A stretch of 64,000 bases of DNA from Alteribacter populi (GTDB lineage: Bacteria > Bacillota > Bacilli > Bacillales > Salisediminibacteriaceae): the NCBI RefSeq assembly GCF_002352765.1, contig NZ_KZ293963.1:3622559-3686558 (forward strand). Reading direction: 5' to 3'. The position numbers and the translations under genes were made by a program. Within the stretch, counting starts at the first letter, position 1. Every line of letters begins with the position of its first letter. Below are positions 16,615 to 25,482 of this stretch, one piece after another. Below the pieces are notes generated by a model. The model had not been told where the DNA came from. It saw only the letters and a list, made by a program, of their open reading frames with translations, and did not search any database.

Positions 16615-16956
16615 GTGAGTCGTACAACAGAAATGGTTTTAGGTATATTGGGTGGTTTGATTGGATTTGGCGGTGCATTTTTTGCTTTATTTATCGGCAG
16701 TATTGATGAAGCCGTAAGCGGGAGCAATGAAATTTCAGGGTTAGGTACGAGCGCATTTTTATTTAGCACGTTGGCAATCATTGGAGCAATCGTTGTGAAA
16801 TTCAAAGCAAAGCTAGGCGGATGGCTGATGCTCATTAGTGGTGTCGCAATTTTAATTTCAATTAGTCTATTCGGCGTTGTGCCTGCTTTGTTTCTTGTAG
16901 CGGCAGGGTTAATGGGAATTATTCGAAAACCCAAACAACAACCTATCGCGTCATAA
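16615..16956 (+). CDS. small four-helix membrane protein (DUF4064-like)
   Basis: 113 residues from the GTG at 16615, chosen because AAAGGGAGA is seven to nine bases upstream (an ATG at 16606 is too close). Four hydrophobic segments: residues 5-26, 42-60, 67-84 and 86-105. The layout resembles DUF4064 proteins, small Bacillus membrane proteins without known function. It is preceded by the 21-bp array and its stop codon touches the long palindrome at 16956. Confidence 0.7.
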   Translation: MSRTTEMVLGILGGLIGFGGAFFALFIGSIDEAVSGSNEISGLGTSAFLFSTLAIIGAIVVKFKAKLGGWLMLISGVAILISISLFGVVPALFLVAAGLMGIIRKPKQQPIAS

Positions 16957-17011
16957 AGGTGCCTGACCCCCAGTACACTAAAGTATTAACGTACTGGGGG
17001 TCAGGCACCTT
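16956..17011. repeat. family C long palindrome
   Basis: Perfect 21-bp arms (AAGGTGCCTGACCCCC... at 16956-16976 and its complement at 16991-17011) around a 14-nt loop. It starts within the stop codon of the small membrane protein. The GGTGCCTGACCCC word is a familiar dispersed palindrome type in Bacillaceae (recall, not checked). It may act as a terminator or mRNA end stabiliser. Confidence 0.85.
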
Positions 17012-17050
17012 CAAAAGAGAGGGATCTCAATAGAGGAAGGGGAGGTTTTG

Positions 17051-18055
17051 TTGAATTTATCTGGGTTTCCGCGGAACCGTTATACATTATCACCGACGCC
17101 GATTGAAAAGGCAAATCGATTTTCTGAAGCTTTAAAGGGCCCTAACTTGTATATTAAACGAGATGATTTACTTGGTTTAACTGAAGGCGGTAACAAAACG
17201 AGAAAGCTAGAGTTTCTCGTTGCTGACGCACAAAATAGCGGGGCAGATACGATTATTACGGCAGGGGGAATTCAATCGAACCATTGTCGGTTAACGTTGG
17301 CTGCTTGTGTAAAGGAAAATCTAAAGTGCCTTCTCATTTTAGAGGAAAATGAAGTCGCGCAATTTGATACACAGACGAATGGAAATTATCTTCTTTATCA
17401 GTTGTTAGGAACAGAATCAATAAAGGTTGTCCCAAACGGAACGGACGTATATGCAGAAATGGAAAAGGCGGCTGAAGAAGTAAGGAAAGAAGGTCGGACT
17501 CCTTATCTGATTCCGGTGGGCGGTTCCAATGTCACAGGAATCACCGGTTACGTGGCATGCGCAGAAGAGATCGTACAACAAGCGACGGAACAAGGGATGC
17601 ATTTTAACTATATTGTCTGTACAAGTGGCAGTGGCGGTATGCATGCCGGTTTGCTTACTGGGTGTCGAGGTATGGAAAGCAAAATCGAAGTCATCGGCAT
17701 TAATGTCAGTCGAGAAAAAGCCATTCAAGAAGAGAATGTTTATCAGCTTACAAAAGAAACCGCTGCCCACGTCGGCGTAGAAAATTCTATTCCGCGTGAA
17801 GCCGTTACGTGTTTTGACGACTATGTGGGGCCGGGCTATGCTTTACCAACGGAAGAAATGGTGGAGGCGGTAAAGCTAGTAGCACAAACAGAAGCTATTT
17901 TGCTTGATCCGGTTTATACGGGTAAAACGATGGCTGGACTTATTGATCTTGTACGAAAAGGGTACTTTGAACCAGATGATAATATATTATTTATACATTC
18001 TGGTGGAACACCGGCGGTTTATGCTTATGCTGGGATTTTTTATGGAGAAGAGTAA
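17051..18055 (+). CDS. dcyD: D-cysteine desulfhydrase / ACC deaminase family PLP enzyme
   Basis: About 334 residues, fold-type II PLP enzyme. The PLP lysine is in EGGNKTRKLEF (about residue 49), the substrate-stacking motif GGIQSNHCR follows, and the phosphate-binding loop is TSGSGGMHAG. Members split D-cysteine to pyruvate, H2S and ammonia, or deaminate 1-aminocyclopropane-1-carboxylate. The DcyD-like length and the ending FIHSGGTPAVYAY favour D-cysteine desulfhydrase. Two successive TTG codons can start it; the second (17051) sits better behind GGGGAGG. Alone in its unit, after the family C palindrome. Confidence 0.85.
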   Translation: MNLSGFPRNRYTLSPTPIEKANRFSEALKGPNLYIKRDDLLGLTEGGNKTRKLEFLVADAQNSGADTIITAGGIQSNHCRLTLAACVKENLKCLLILEENEVAQFDTQTNGNYLLYQLLGTESIKVVPNGTDVYAEMEKAAEEVRKEGRTPYLIPVGGSNVTGITGYVACAEEIVQQATEQGMHFNYIVCTSGSGGMHAGLLTGCRGMESKIEVIGINVSREKAIQEENVYQLTKETAAHVGVENSIPREAVTCFDDYVGPGYALPTEEMVEAVKLVAQTEAILLDPVYTGKTMAGLIDLVRKGYFEPDDNILFIHSGGTPAVYAYAGIFYGEE

Positions 18056-18330
18056 TAAAAACTATAATATAATTGCTCCTAGTTTTAGGTTTACTCTTTA
18101 AGGCGGGAGTTTTTATAATTATCAAGGAAAAATAATTCTAAAATTTCTTCTTTGTTGGGACTTTTGTTCCTCCTCTAAGTGATAAAGAGGCAAATGTTCT
18201 TAAAACCTTGATGATTCCCTACAATTTCAATTTCTAATTCGAAAGGTTTCCTGATTTTCATAGATGGCAATCTTTTTCATAGATAGTAAAATATTCCTTG
18301 AGAATGTGCTTAATCGAGAGGGGCTACCAC

Positions 18331-20574
18331 ATGAACCTGAACAGGTATCAAGAGATATTCGACATAGAGGATACGACAGAACGTTGCCGGAAAGTACTGG
18401 ATCACGTTGAACCGAAAATGCAGGAACTTTTTACAAGGCTTAAGAAAGAACTTGAAGAAACTCATAGTGAAGAGAATGTCATCGAGATAAAAAGTTACGG
18501 TGTCACCTTAAGGACGACCTACCACGATTCGCAAAATCCGAAATATGCTGACTCAAAAAAGGATACAAATATCGGTCGAAGATATTTTATTCAGTTGGTT
18601 AAAAAAGTGTATGACGATGAGGTTAATTTGCTTACTTTAGAATTAAATGGAATGGATCGTACATATCGAATCTATGTGGAAGCGAATTTTTATTTAATAT
18701 GGGGAGCCTTGGCAAGTAAAAAGATGGATGGGATGCTGAGCAATCTTCCAGAATCGATCGATACCTATGTTAAGGATAGTTCCAATACAAAGAAAAAAAT
18801 CGAGGGAAATGAGATATCACCAATAATTCGGTCTAACATAAAGCCAGGTAAAAGACCGTTGTTTTATTTCGGCAATGATGGTGAGCTCACTGGCGAGTTG
18901 GAAGAAGAAGTGTTGATGGAGGAGCTTAAGCGCATCCTGATGGGGTTAGCTCCTATCCATGAATACCTTGAAGAAGATCAAAATGAGTCTTTTTATGCTA
19001 ATAAGATTTTCTCTTTATTTATGGAAGCGAACGAAAGTCGAGAAATATCTGTATTGGGACTAGCTTACCGTCTTGAATACGGAGAAATGGAAAAATATAA
19101 AAACCAGGGACACCGTCAGCCTTTTTACCTTTACGATCAAGACCAAATGGTTGTAAAAGGCAATATTCAGTATTTAATATTCTCTGAAAAAGGTTCTCCA
19201 ACTCATCGCTTGGCTGTAAAAATTGATGGTCATACTCACATATTTGCAAAAGTACGAGAACTTTTAGGAGACGGGAAAAGCAAGTGGTGGATTTCCAAAA
19301 TGTTCGCAACTCACAAGCTTGATAACCATCAGATTTTACAAGAAGCGTTCAATCATTTGAATAACTTTGGGATTGAAACATCCGATTCTCGTTATTCACC
19401 AGCTGTTTATGATAATGAACAAGAACGTTTTGAAGAGGACACAGATGTTGTGAAGTCAAAATTAGTAATGGCTGCGCTGATTTTTGCCCATGTAAGTGAG
19501 AAGTTGGTTCTGCCAGAACAAGATGAGGGTACTAAGGGAGACGAACTTGCAGGTGAAGAGTCAGTAGAGCTGGAAGAGACATTTGAAAGCAACTTTGATT
19601 TTAATTCAATTTTGGAATTAGTTAATACATCAGGGTTGACTTTCAAAATGCCCGTCATTCGTGATTTTCATCTAAATTTAACGGCATTGGACGATAAGCA
19701 TTTTGTTTTATTAAGCGGGATATCAGGAACAGGGAAGACGCAATTGGCAAAGTTGTACGCAAATGCAGTGTATGGACTTGATTATGAAGAGGACAACCCT
19801 TATTTGTCGATCATCCCAGTGCGTCCTGACTGGATGGACTCCACCGCTTTATTTGGCTATTATAGCTCTTTTGATAAACGGTTTAATACTCCAGAATTTC
19901 TGAGGATGGTATTAAAAGCTAGAAAGGAACGGGACAAACCTCACTTTATTCTTTTGGATGAAATGAACTTAGCTCGCGTGGAGTATTATTTGAGTGACTA
20001 TTTAAGCGCAGTGGAGTCGCAGAAGGCAATCCCCCTTCATGATCGAGATGATATTCATGAGGTGCCACAAACGATTACTATTCCTCCGAATATTTATGTA
20101 ATTGGAACGGTTAATGTAGATGAAACGACCCATTCTATTTCTGATAAAGTGTTGGACAGAGCTTATGTGATGACGTTATCAGATGTGAACTTTGATCCTT
20201 TTTGGGATGCAGTCAATCGTTCTACACAGGATAAACTTCAAGGTGAATTTGAGGTCCTCAAGGAAATTCATAAACTATTACTACCATACGACCTGCACTT
20301 TGGATACCGTGCTATGAATGAAATGGTGCGAAAGCTGATGCGCAACTTGGAGCTAGACTATCGTTATCAAATGAATCGTAATGAAGCCTTAGATGTGGTG
20401 GTTAGAGAAAAAGTTCTTCCAAAAATTCGTGGTGATGAGCGTATTGCGCCTCTGTTTGATGAAATGAAGGATTTGATCGCGCAGAAAATTGGCAATGAAG
20501 CTGGTTCGTTGACTGAACTAAAGAGAATGCAAAAGGAGCTAGACCGTTATGGAGCCACTCAATATTGGCGCTGA
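18331..20574 (+). CDS. McrB-like AAA+ GTPase/ATPase of a restriction system
   Basis: About 747 residues from the ATG at 18331, chosen for the AGAGGGG site eight bases upstream; a TTG at 18298 is in frame but unsupported. The N-terminal ~430 residues are an uncharacterised specificity region. The AAA+ module follows: Walker A GISGTGKT (463-470), Walker B FILLDEMN (539-546), and a sensor region GTVNVDETTHS (about 593). This matches the McrB/MoxR-like branch, whose motors drive McrC-type nucleases on modified or foreign DNA. The nuclease gene overlaps its end by 26 nt. A decayed copy of its leader and first codons lies at 24759-24890. Confidence 0.88.
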   Translation: MNLNRYQEIFDIEDTTERCRKVLDHVEPKMQELFTRLKKELEETHSEENVIEIKSYGVTLRTTYHDSQNPKYADSKKDTNIGRRYFIQLVKKVYDDEVNLLTLELNGMDRTYRIYVEANFYLIWGALASKKMDGMLSNLPESIDTYVKDSSNTKKKIEGNEISPIIRSNIKPGKRPLFYFGNDGELTGELEEEVLMEELKRILMGLAPIHEYLEEDQNESFYANKIFSLFMEANESREISVLGLAYRLEYGEMEKYKNQGHRQPFYLYDQDQMVVKGNIQYLIFSEKGSPTHRLAVKIDGHTHIFAKVRELLGDGKSKWWISKMFATHKLDNHQILQEAFNHLNNFGIETSDSRYSPAVYDNEQERFEEDTDVVKSKLVMAALIFAHVSEKLVLPEQDEGTKGDELAGEESVELEETFESNFDFNSILELVNTSGLTFKMPVIRDFHLNLTALDDKHFVLLSGISGTGKTQLAKLYANAVYGLDYEEDNPYLSIIPVRPDWMDSTALFGYYSSFDKRFNTPEFLRMVLKARKERDKPHFILLDEMNLARVEYYLSDYLSAVESQKAIPLHDRDDIHEVPQTITIPPNIYVIGTVNVDETTHSISDKVLDRAYVMTLSDVNFDPFWDAVNRSTQDKLQGEFEVLKEIHKLLLPYDLHFGYRAMNEMVRKLMRNLELDYRYQMNRNEALDVVVREKVLPKIRGDERIAPLFDEMKDLIAQKIGNEAGSLTELKRMQKELDRYGATQYWR

Positions 20575-22036
20575 TGTCTTGATCCGCATCCCTGGAGAGA
20601 ATTGGCAACCTATTTGTGAAGCATATATGACGGAAGGAACCACCTACGAATGGCTTCTACATAGAACGGATGTCCACAACCTTAGCTTTGCTTCCATCCC
20701 TCTTACTTTTAAACGCGCAGACGGTGGAATTCATGGGAATTTAGTCACTCCTTTTCAAAGTGGCGAAGTTAAGTTTAACGTTGATGAGAAGTCTTTCACT
20801 ACTTTTTTGTATCCTGATTCGAGAAAGATGACCGAATCGCAATATGAACAGATGTTGTCTGATGTATTGGATGAGGCAGCTGTCTGCTATCAGTACTCTG
20901 GATCAACACGCGCGCTAGATGTATCCGGCTTTCAAAGAGGCATGTCATGGCCGCAGTGGAAATATATTACCAGTTCGTTTTCCAGTCTGAAAATGATCAT
21001 AAGTAAACTATCTGACCGGCCTTACCGAATTCTTCATAGTCGAACTGAATTTGTAAAAAGGGAGAAGGTTAAGGTAATGTCTCCCCACGCAGAACGCTGG
21101 CTTGAGCAGTCCTATGGAAAAGGAAAAAAAGAGGGGATTCCTGACCAGATTCAGACATCTGTTCGAAAGGAAGCCATCGATGTCTATGAAAACCAGTTCA
21201 TAAAAAGCCAGCTGAAAGATTTGGAACGATTATTGCTGGGATACTGTGAATGTGGCTATGAACAGGTTGAGTCTGAAGCAAACTGTTTTCTGTCGAGAGT
21301 AAGATACTGGTTACGTCATACCTTTCTAAAGGAAGTTAGTAATTTAAAAGGAAACAGAGTGATTACACAGGTAATAAGGAAAAACCCGGTTTACCGGATG
21401 ACCCACCAGTGGTTCGACCGATTAAATCATCACGGTCAACATAAAATCGGCTTTGCCTACTCCATGCCGTTGAAGGACACCTTTGATTTGTACGAAATGT
21501 GGTGTTATTTTCAAATTATTAAATCGTTGAGAAAATACGGATTTATCGAAGACACATCGGCTCTTTATCGATTTGAAAGCGATGGGATTTTCCTTGATTT
21601 GAGCGTGAATCACGGAAGTACGGTACGGCTAAAAAATCAATGGAAAGTCTCTTTTCAAAGAGTGTATCAATCCAACTCACCAGCATTTTTTACATATACT
21701 CACCGCATGGTCCCGGATATTGTCATCGAAGGGGAAGAGAGTATTGTTATTTTTGACCCGAAGTACCGAGTACCTTCAAACTTGTCGAACGCCCTCGGAG
21801 AAATGCATAAGTATCGAGACGGTATTCTAGCAAAACAAACAGAAAAACCTGCTGTAAAAGAAGTATATATCCTGACTCCATGGCAAGAAAATCAAGAACT
21901 TCTGAAGTTTTTTGAGTCAGACTACCACCATAGATATCAGATGGGTGCAGTTGCCATGAATCCTGGTGAAAAGCAGGAGTGGCTGGATAGGTGGATAGTA
22001 GAAACATTTGGGGAAGCGGGGGCTTTGTGTGAATGA
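20549..22036 (+). CDS. McrC-like nuclease, DUF2357 / PD-(D/E)xK
   Basis: 495 residues. The N-terminal part fits the DUF2357 family. The C-terminal part carries a PD-(D/E)xK nuclease core: Glu316 (DLYEMW), Asp390 in RMVPDIVIEG, and Asp403/Lys405 in IFDPKYRVPS. It overlaps the McrB-like gene by 26 nt and is translationally coupled to it. This variant pairing of an McrB motor with a DUF2357 nuclease replaces classical McrC. Expected role: cleavage of invading or modified DNA in the cytoplasm. What modification or structure it recognises is unknown. Confidence 0.88.
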   Translation: MEPLNIGADVLIRIPGENWQPICEAYMTEGTTYEWLLHRTDVHNLSFASIPLTFKRADGGIHGNLVTPFQSGEVKFNVDEKSFTTFLYPDSRKMTESQYEQMLSDVLDEAAVCYQYSGSTRALDVSGFQRGMSWPQWKYITSSFSSLKMIISKLSDRPYRILHSRTEFVKREKVKVMSPHAERWLEQSYGKGKKEGIPDQIQTSVRKEAIDVYENQFIKSQLKDLERLLLGYCECGYEQVESEANCFLSRVRYWLRHTFLKEVSNLKGNRVITQVIRKNPVYRMTHQWFDRLNHHGQHKIGFAYSMPLKDTFDLYEMWCYFQIIKSLRKYGFIEDTSALYRFESDGIFLDLSVNHGSTVRLKNQWKVSFQRVYQSNSPAFFTYTHRMVPDIVIEGEESIVIFDPKYRVPSNLSNALGEMHKYRDGILAKQTEKPAVKEVYILTPWQENQELLKFFESDYHHRYQMGAVAMNPGEKQEWLDRWIVETFGEAGALCE

Positions 22037-22268
22037 AGCTGAACTGAAACAACGTTTGCAGCAGTTGAATGTGTGGAAAAAGCGCGATCAGAGGGCTCCG
22101 CATAAACCTTTGCTTATATTATATACACTAGCAAAATATCAGGTGAAAAAAGAAAAATTGGTTCCTTATGGGGAAGTGAAACCAAGGCTTACTGATTTGC
22201 TTATGAATTTTGGGCCAAAACGAAGGTCCTATCACCCGGAGCAAAGGTCCGGAGAGGTATCATGCTAA
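22029..22268 (+). pseudogene. truncated sulfur-binding-domain HNH endonuclease
   Basis: The frame opens at GTG 22029, eight bases inside the nuclease gene. It reads LQQLNVWKKRDQRAPHKPLL, then FGPKRRSYHPE. The RAPHKPLL...YHPE pattern is the start of the sulfur-binding domain of ScoMcrA-type enzymes, which bind phosphorothioated DNA and carry a C-terminal HNH nuclease. Here the frame loses the family after YHPEQ and stops at about 80 residues; no HNH motif follows. It is therefore a 5' remnant, or a stand-alone recognition domain. It is placed as third gene of the McrBC-like operon. Confidence 0.7.
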
Positions 22269-22342
22269 CTAAAGGATACTCTGAATGGGGCATAATCTTT
22301 AATAGTTGCTCATATTTTTAGAGTTAAAAATTAAGCCACTCG

Positions 22343-22380
22343 AAAAATCGTTTCATTTATAAAAAATGAAACGATTTTTT
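22343..22380. terminator. bidirectional terminator
   Basis: A perfect 16-bp stem (AAAAATCGTTTCATTT at 22343-22358 and its complement at 22364-22379) with A- and T-tails serves both the restriction operon and the convergent HxlR gene. Confidence 0.9.
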
Positions 22381-22777
22381 AATGATCTGAAGAACTGCCT
22401 TGCTTTCTTGCAAGGTTCTCCCGCATAAAATCTTTTATGTTTTCTTTTCCCCAGGTGTACATGTTTTCAATGATTGGCATTAGGCTTTTTCCGCGTTCTG
22501 TCAAAGAGTACTCTACTTTTGGTGGGACTTCGGGGTATACTTCCCGATGCACCAGGCCGTCTTCTTCAAGTTCACGTAGTTGCGAGGTTAGGACTTTGTG
22601 TGTGATTTTTGGGAAGAGGTGCTTGATTTCATTAAAACGCATCGTTCCGTCTGTTCCTAAGTAATAGACAATCGTAATTTTCCATTTCCCGCTAATGAGG
22701 GAAAGCGTTAATTCTTTTTCACAATTGAAGTAACCGTTTTTTACTTTTTTTAACGTTTCTTTTCTTAAATCATCCAT
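22379..22777 (-). CDS. HxlR-family transcriptional regulator
   Basis: 132 residues, HxlR/DUF24 winged helix: CEKELTLSLISGKWKITIVY at about residue 18, FNEIKHLFPKITHKVLTSQL as the recognition helix, and VEYSLTERGKSLMPII at the wing. The Cys at about residue 18 is in the redox-sensing position. Divergent from a formaldehyde dehydrogenase gene, so regulation of that unit is likely. In B. subtilis the founding member HxlR activates the formaldehyde-fixing hxlAB operon, which fits this setting. Effector not proven. Confidence 0.88.
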   Translation of the reverse strand: MDDLRKETLKKVKNGYFNCEKELTLSLISGKWKITIVYYLGTDGTMRFNEIKHLFPKITHKVLTSQLRELEEDGLVHREVYPEVPPKVEYSLTERGKSLMPIIENMYTWGKENIKDFMRENLARKQGSSSDH

Positions 22778-23037
22778 TAAACGCTACTCTCCTTAAAAGT
22801 TTCCTTATGGTTACCTTCTTACAAAAAAGTGCATTCTTCCGATGATTAGCTTCTCTTGATAGAGTGGGATTAGGGGAGAAGATTTTGCAGTTTATAAATC
22901 TAGTGATTCTTTATCCCGTTCCTTTTTATTTTAATTTACCTTCTATGAAACTTCAACAAAGACACATACGGGCAAAATCGTGTCCAAACCTCAGCCTCTC
23001 TTCTCCCCTCCAATAAATCGATATAGGAGGAACAAAA

Positions 23038-24252
23038 ATGGCAGGAAACCGAGCTGTTGCTTATGCAGGTTCCGGGAAAGTGGAAGTTAAAGATACCGCA
23101 TTTCCTGAACTTATTTTACGGGACGGACCTGGTGTCAATCCGCTTAACGTAGGACGAAGATGTGAACATGGAGTCATTTTAAAAGTAATCACGACAAATA
23201 TTTGTGGGAGTGATCAGCACATGGTCCGTGGCAGGACAACCGCTCCTGAAGGTTTGATTCTCGGTCATGAAATTACCGGTGAAGTCATGGAAACAGGTCG
23301 TGACGTCGAATTTATAAAAAAAGGAGATATTGTTTCTGTTCCATTTAATATTGCCTGTGGACGTTGCCAAAGTTGTCGTGAACAACATACTCACGTCTGT
23401 CTTAATGTCAATCCAGACCGTCCTGGGTCGGCTTACGGCTATGTCGATATGGGCGGATGGGTTGGCGGCCAATCCGAATATGTCATGGTTCCTTATGCCG
23501 ATTTCCAACTCCTGAAATTTCCGAACAAAGATCAAGCGATGGAAAAAATTCTTGACCTCACGATGCTATCTGACATTTTTCCAACCGGATATCACGGCGC
23601 ATATAGTGCTGGGGTACAACCGGGTTCAACCGTATACGTAGCAGGCGCTGGTCCAGTCGGTTTAGCAGCTGCCCATTCGGCTCAGCTGTTAGGGGCTTCA
23701 GTTGTCATCGTCGGAGACCTTATCCCAGAACGACTCGAGCAAGCAAGAAGTTTCGGCTGTGAAACTGTTAATTTGCGGGAGCACGATGATTTAGGCGAAC
23801 AAATTGAACAGATTCTCGGCATCCCTGAAGTAGACTGTGCGATTGATGCGGTTGGGTTTGAAGCGTCCGGGCACGGACAACATGCAAAAGAAGCCCCTGC
23901 TACTGTTTTGAACTCAATTATGGATATTACTCGAGCTGCCGGCAAGCTAGGGATTCCGGGATTGTATGTAACGGAAGATCCAGGAGCCGTGGATGAAGCA
24001 GCCAAGCAAGGTTCTCTCAGTATCCGGTTTGGGTTAGGCTGGGCAAAAGCACACACGTTTGTGACCGGACAAACGCCAGTAATGAAGTATCACCGTGCAC
24101 TTATGAATGCCATTCTGAACGGTAAAGCTAACATCGCCAAAGCTGTCAATGCAACCGTCATTTCTTTAGACGAAGCACCGAAAGGCTACGACGAATTTGA
24201 TAGTGGCGTAGCGAAAAAATTTGTTATAGATCCACATGGTACGCTGAATTAA
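23038..24252 (+). CDS. fdhA: glutathione-independent formaldehyde dehydrogenase FdhA
   Basis: 404 residues, zinc medium-chain dehydrogenase of the FdhA/formaldehyde dismutase type. Catalytic zinc site: Cys56 in NICGSDQH, His77-Glu78 in GHEITGE, Asp179 in LSDIFPTGYHG. Structural zinc: Cys107, Cys110, Cys113 and Cys121. The NAD site is GAGPVGLAAA. Family members oxidise formaldehyde to formate with tightly held NAD and need no thiol cofactor. AGGAGG lies seven bases before the ATG. A GlcG/HbpS gene follows 25 nt downstream and a regulator diverges upstream. Confidence 0.92.
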   Translation: MAGNRAVAYAGSGKVEVKDTAFPELILRDGPGVNPLNVGRRCEHGVILKVITTNICGSDQHMVRGRTTAPEGLILGHEITGEVMETGRDVEFIKKGDIVSVPFNIACGRCQSCREQHTHVCLNVNPDRPGSAYGYVDMGGWVGGQSEYVMVPYADFQLLKFPNKDQAMEKILDLTMLSDIFPTGYHGAYSAGVQPGSTVYVAGAGPVGLAAAHSAQLLGASVVIVGDLIPERLEQARSFGCETVNLREHDDLGEQIEQILGIPEVDCAIDAVGFEASGHGQHAKEAPATVLNSIMDITRAAGKLGIPGLYVTEDPGAVDEAAKQGSLSIRFGLGWAKAHTFVTGQTPVMKYHRALMNAILNGKANIAKAVNATVISLDEAPKGYDEFDSGVAKKFVIDPHGTLN

Positions 24253-24277
24253 TAAGTTTTGAAATGGGGGAATATAA

Positions 24278-24685
24278 ATGGTTACATTAACATTAGAAGA
24301 AGCCTCGAAAATAATTGAAAGTGCAGAACAAGAAGCGCAAAATTTAGGTGTGTCTATGGTCATTACCGTCGTTGATAGCGGAGGTAATCTGATTGCCAAG
24401 CACCGTATGGATGATGCTTGGATCGCAAGTATTGATATTTCCGAGAATAAGGCTTGGACCTCGGTCGCCCTTAAAATGTCAACGTCTACCTTAGCAGAAG
24501 CAACCGTACCCAATGCTGAACTGTACGGATTAAACACGACGAATAATGGACGGATCGTTGTTTTCGGAGGTGGCATTCCACTTGAACGAGACGGGAAAGT
24601 GATCGGTGCCATTGGTGTCAGCGGCAGTACTGTCCCCCACGATGTCCAAGTGGCTGAAGCTGGGGTTAAAGCGTTTAAGGAATAA
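24278..24685 (+). CDS. GlcG/HbpS-family protein
   Basis: 135 residues of the GlcG/HbpS alpha-beta domain: ITVVDSGGNLIAKHRMDDAW early and GGGIPLERDGKVIGAIGVSG late. Members include a haem-binding sensor accessory (HbpS) and a glycolate-operon protein (GlcG), but most are uncharacterised. It is cytoplasmic here (no signal peptide). Probably cotranscribed with fdhA, which suggests a link with aldehyde or redox stress. GGGG site upstream of ATG; a terminator follows. Confidence 0.85.
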   Translation: MVTLTLEEASKIIESAEQEAQNLGVSMVITVVDSGGNLIAKHRMDDAWIASIDISENKAWTSVALKMSTSTLAEATVPNAELYGLNTTNNGRIVVFGGGIPLERDGKVIGAIGVSGSTVPHDVQVAEAGVKAFKE

Positions 24686-24707
24686 AGCTAAATATATATG
24701 GTAAAAG

Positions 24708-24747
24708 GACCCTATTCCTCAAATAAGAGTGAAGGGGTCTTTTTTTG
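24708..24747 (+). terminator. terminator of the fdhA unit
   Basis: GACCC (24708-24712) and GGGTC (24735-24739) close a longer imperfect stem, followed by eight T. Confidence 0.65.
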
Positions 24748-24758
24748 TTTATTTTCTT

Positions 24759-24890
24759 GGATGGCAATCTTCTTTTCATAGATTGTAAAATATTCCTTAA
24801 GGAGACCCGTACAATTGGCAGGGTCTTAGGCATGAACCTGGATATCTGTCAAGGGTTGTTTAATATTGAAAGTACAACAGAACGTTAGAG
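24759..24890 (+). pseudogene. decayed second copy of the McrB-like gene leader and N-terminus
   Basis: 24759-24800 repeats the leader at 18263-18300 with few changes (GATGGCAATCTT, TTTTCATAGAT, GTAAAATATTCCTT). The ATG at 24832 opens MNLDICQGLFNIESTTER, which matches MNLNRYQEIFDIEDTTER of the intact gene at 11 of 18 residues. A TAG at 24886 ends it where the intact gene has TGC. No homology follows. Confidence 0.7.
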
Positions 24891-25171
24891 AAGAAGGTTA
24901 AAGTGATAATGGATATAAACATGAACTTACAAACGTTTGCTGCCTATGTGCTTGTAACGATGGGATGACGAAAAAAAGAAGTGGAAAACATATGATTTTC
25001 TTCCAGTCATTTACTTTGCTTAAAAGCAGTGGTAGACGTGACCCAGCTAGGTTTTCTTAAAAATGGTCCTCTCCGGTCCCTCTTCTTTTCCATTTTTGAA
25101 GACTTATATATATTGTTGAGACTGCAACTCTAATCAGCTTTAATATTTCTTTACTCGTTAGAGATTGGGTT

Positions 25172-25202
25172 GGCGTTTACCATTATGGTAGACGCCTTTT
25201 TT
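25172..25202 (+). terminator. hairpin terminator
   Basis: GGCGTTTACC (25172-25181) pairs with GGTAGACGCC (25187-25196), one mismatch, followed by TTTTTT. Its gene is no longer recognisable, in line with a decayed unit upstream. Confidence 0.7.
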
Positions 25203-25482
25203 CTTATGAGAAACTGACTAATGTTTGACTAATGTTGCTGGATATCGATTTAGGGAAGTGCCGATTTTTGGTCCGTAGTGGCGGTGATCTCCCTAATATC
25301 CTTACACAAACTAATTGAAAGTATCCAGAAATTGGATTCCTATCATAAATAATTTTTATGTTTATCATAAATTTATAATATTGGATTTATTAATTCTGCT
25401 ATAATAACATTTTAACTAATCTGAAGATTCAGATTCAAAGGATAACAAGGTGAATGACTTTAATTTAGAAGGAGGAATGAAA

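Larger units (their letters stand above)
24686..25482. other. non-coding region with gene remnants and hairpins
   Basis: Holds the terminator above, a decayed McrB-like 5' end (24759-24890), a hairpin of AAAAATGG/CCATTTTT at about 25056-25097 and a terminator at 25172-25202. The stretch before the TctC gene has two TATCATAA words (25341 and 25363). No intact gene seen. Confidence 0.55.
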
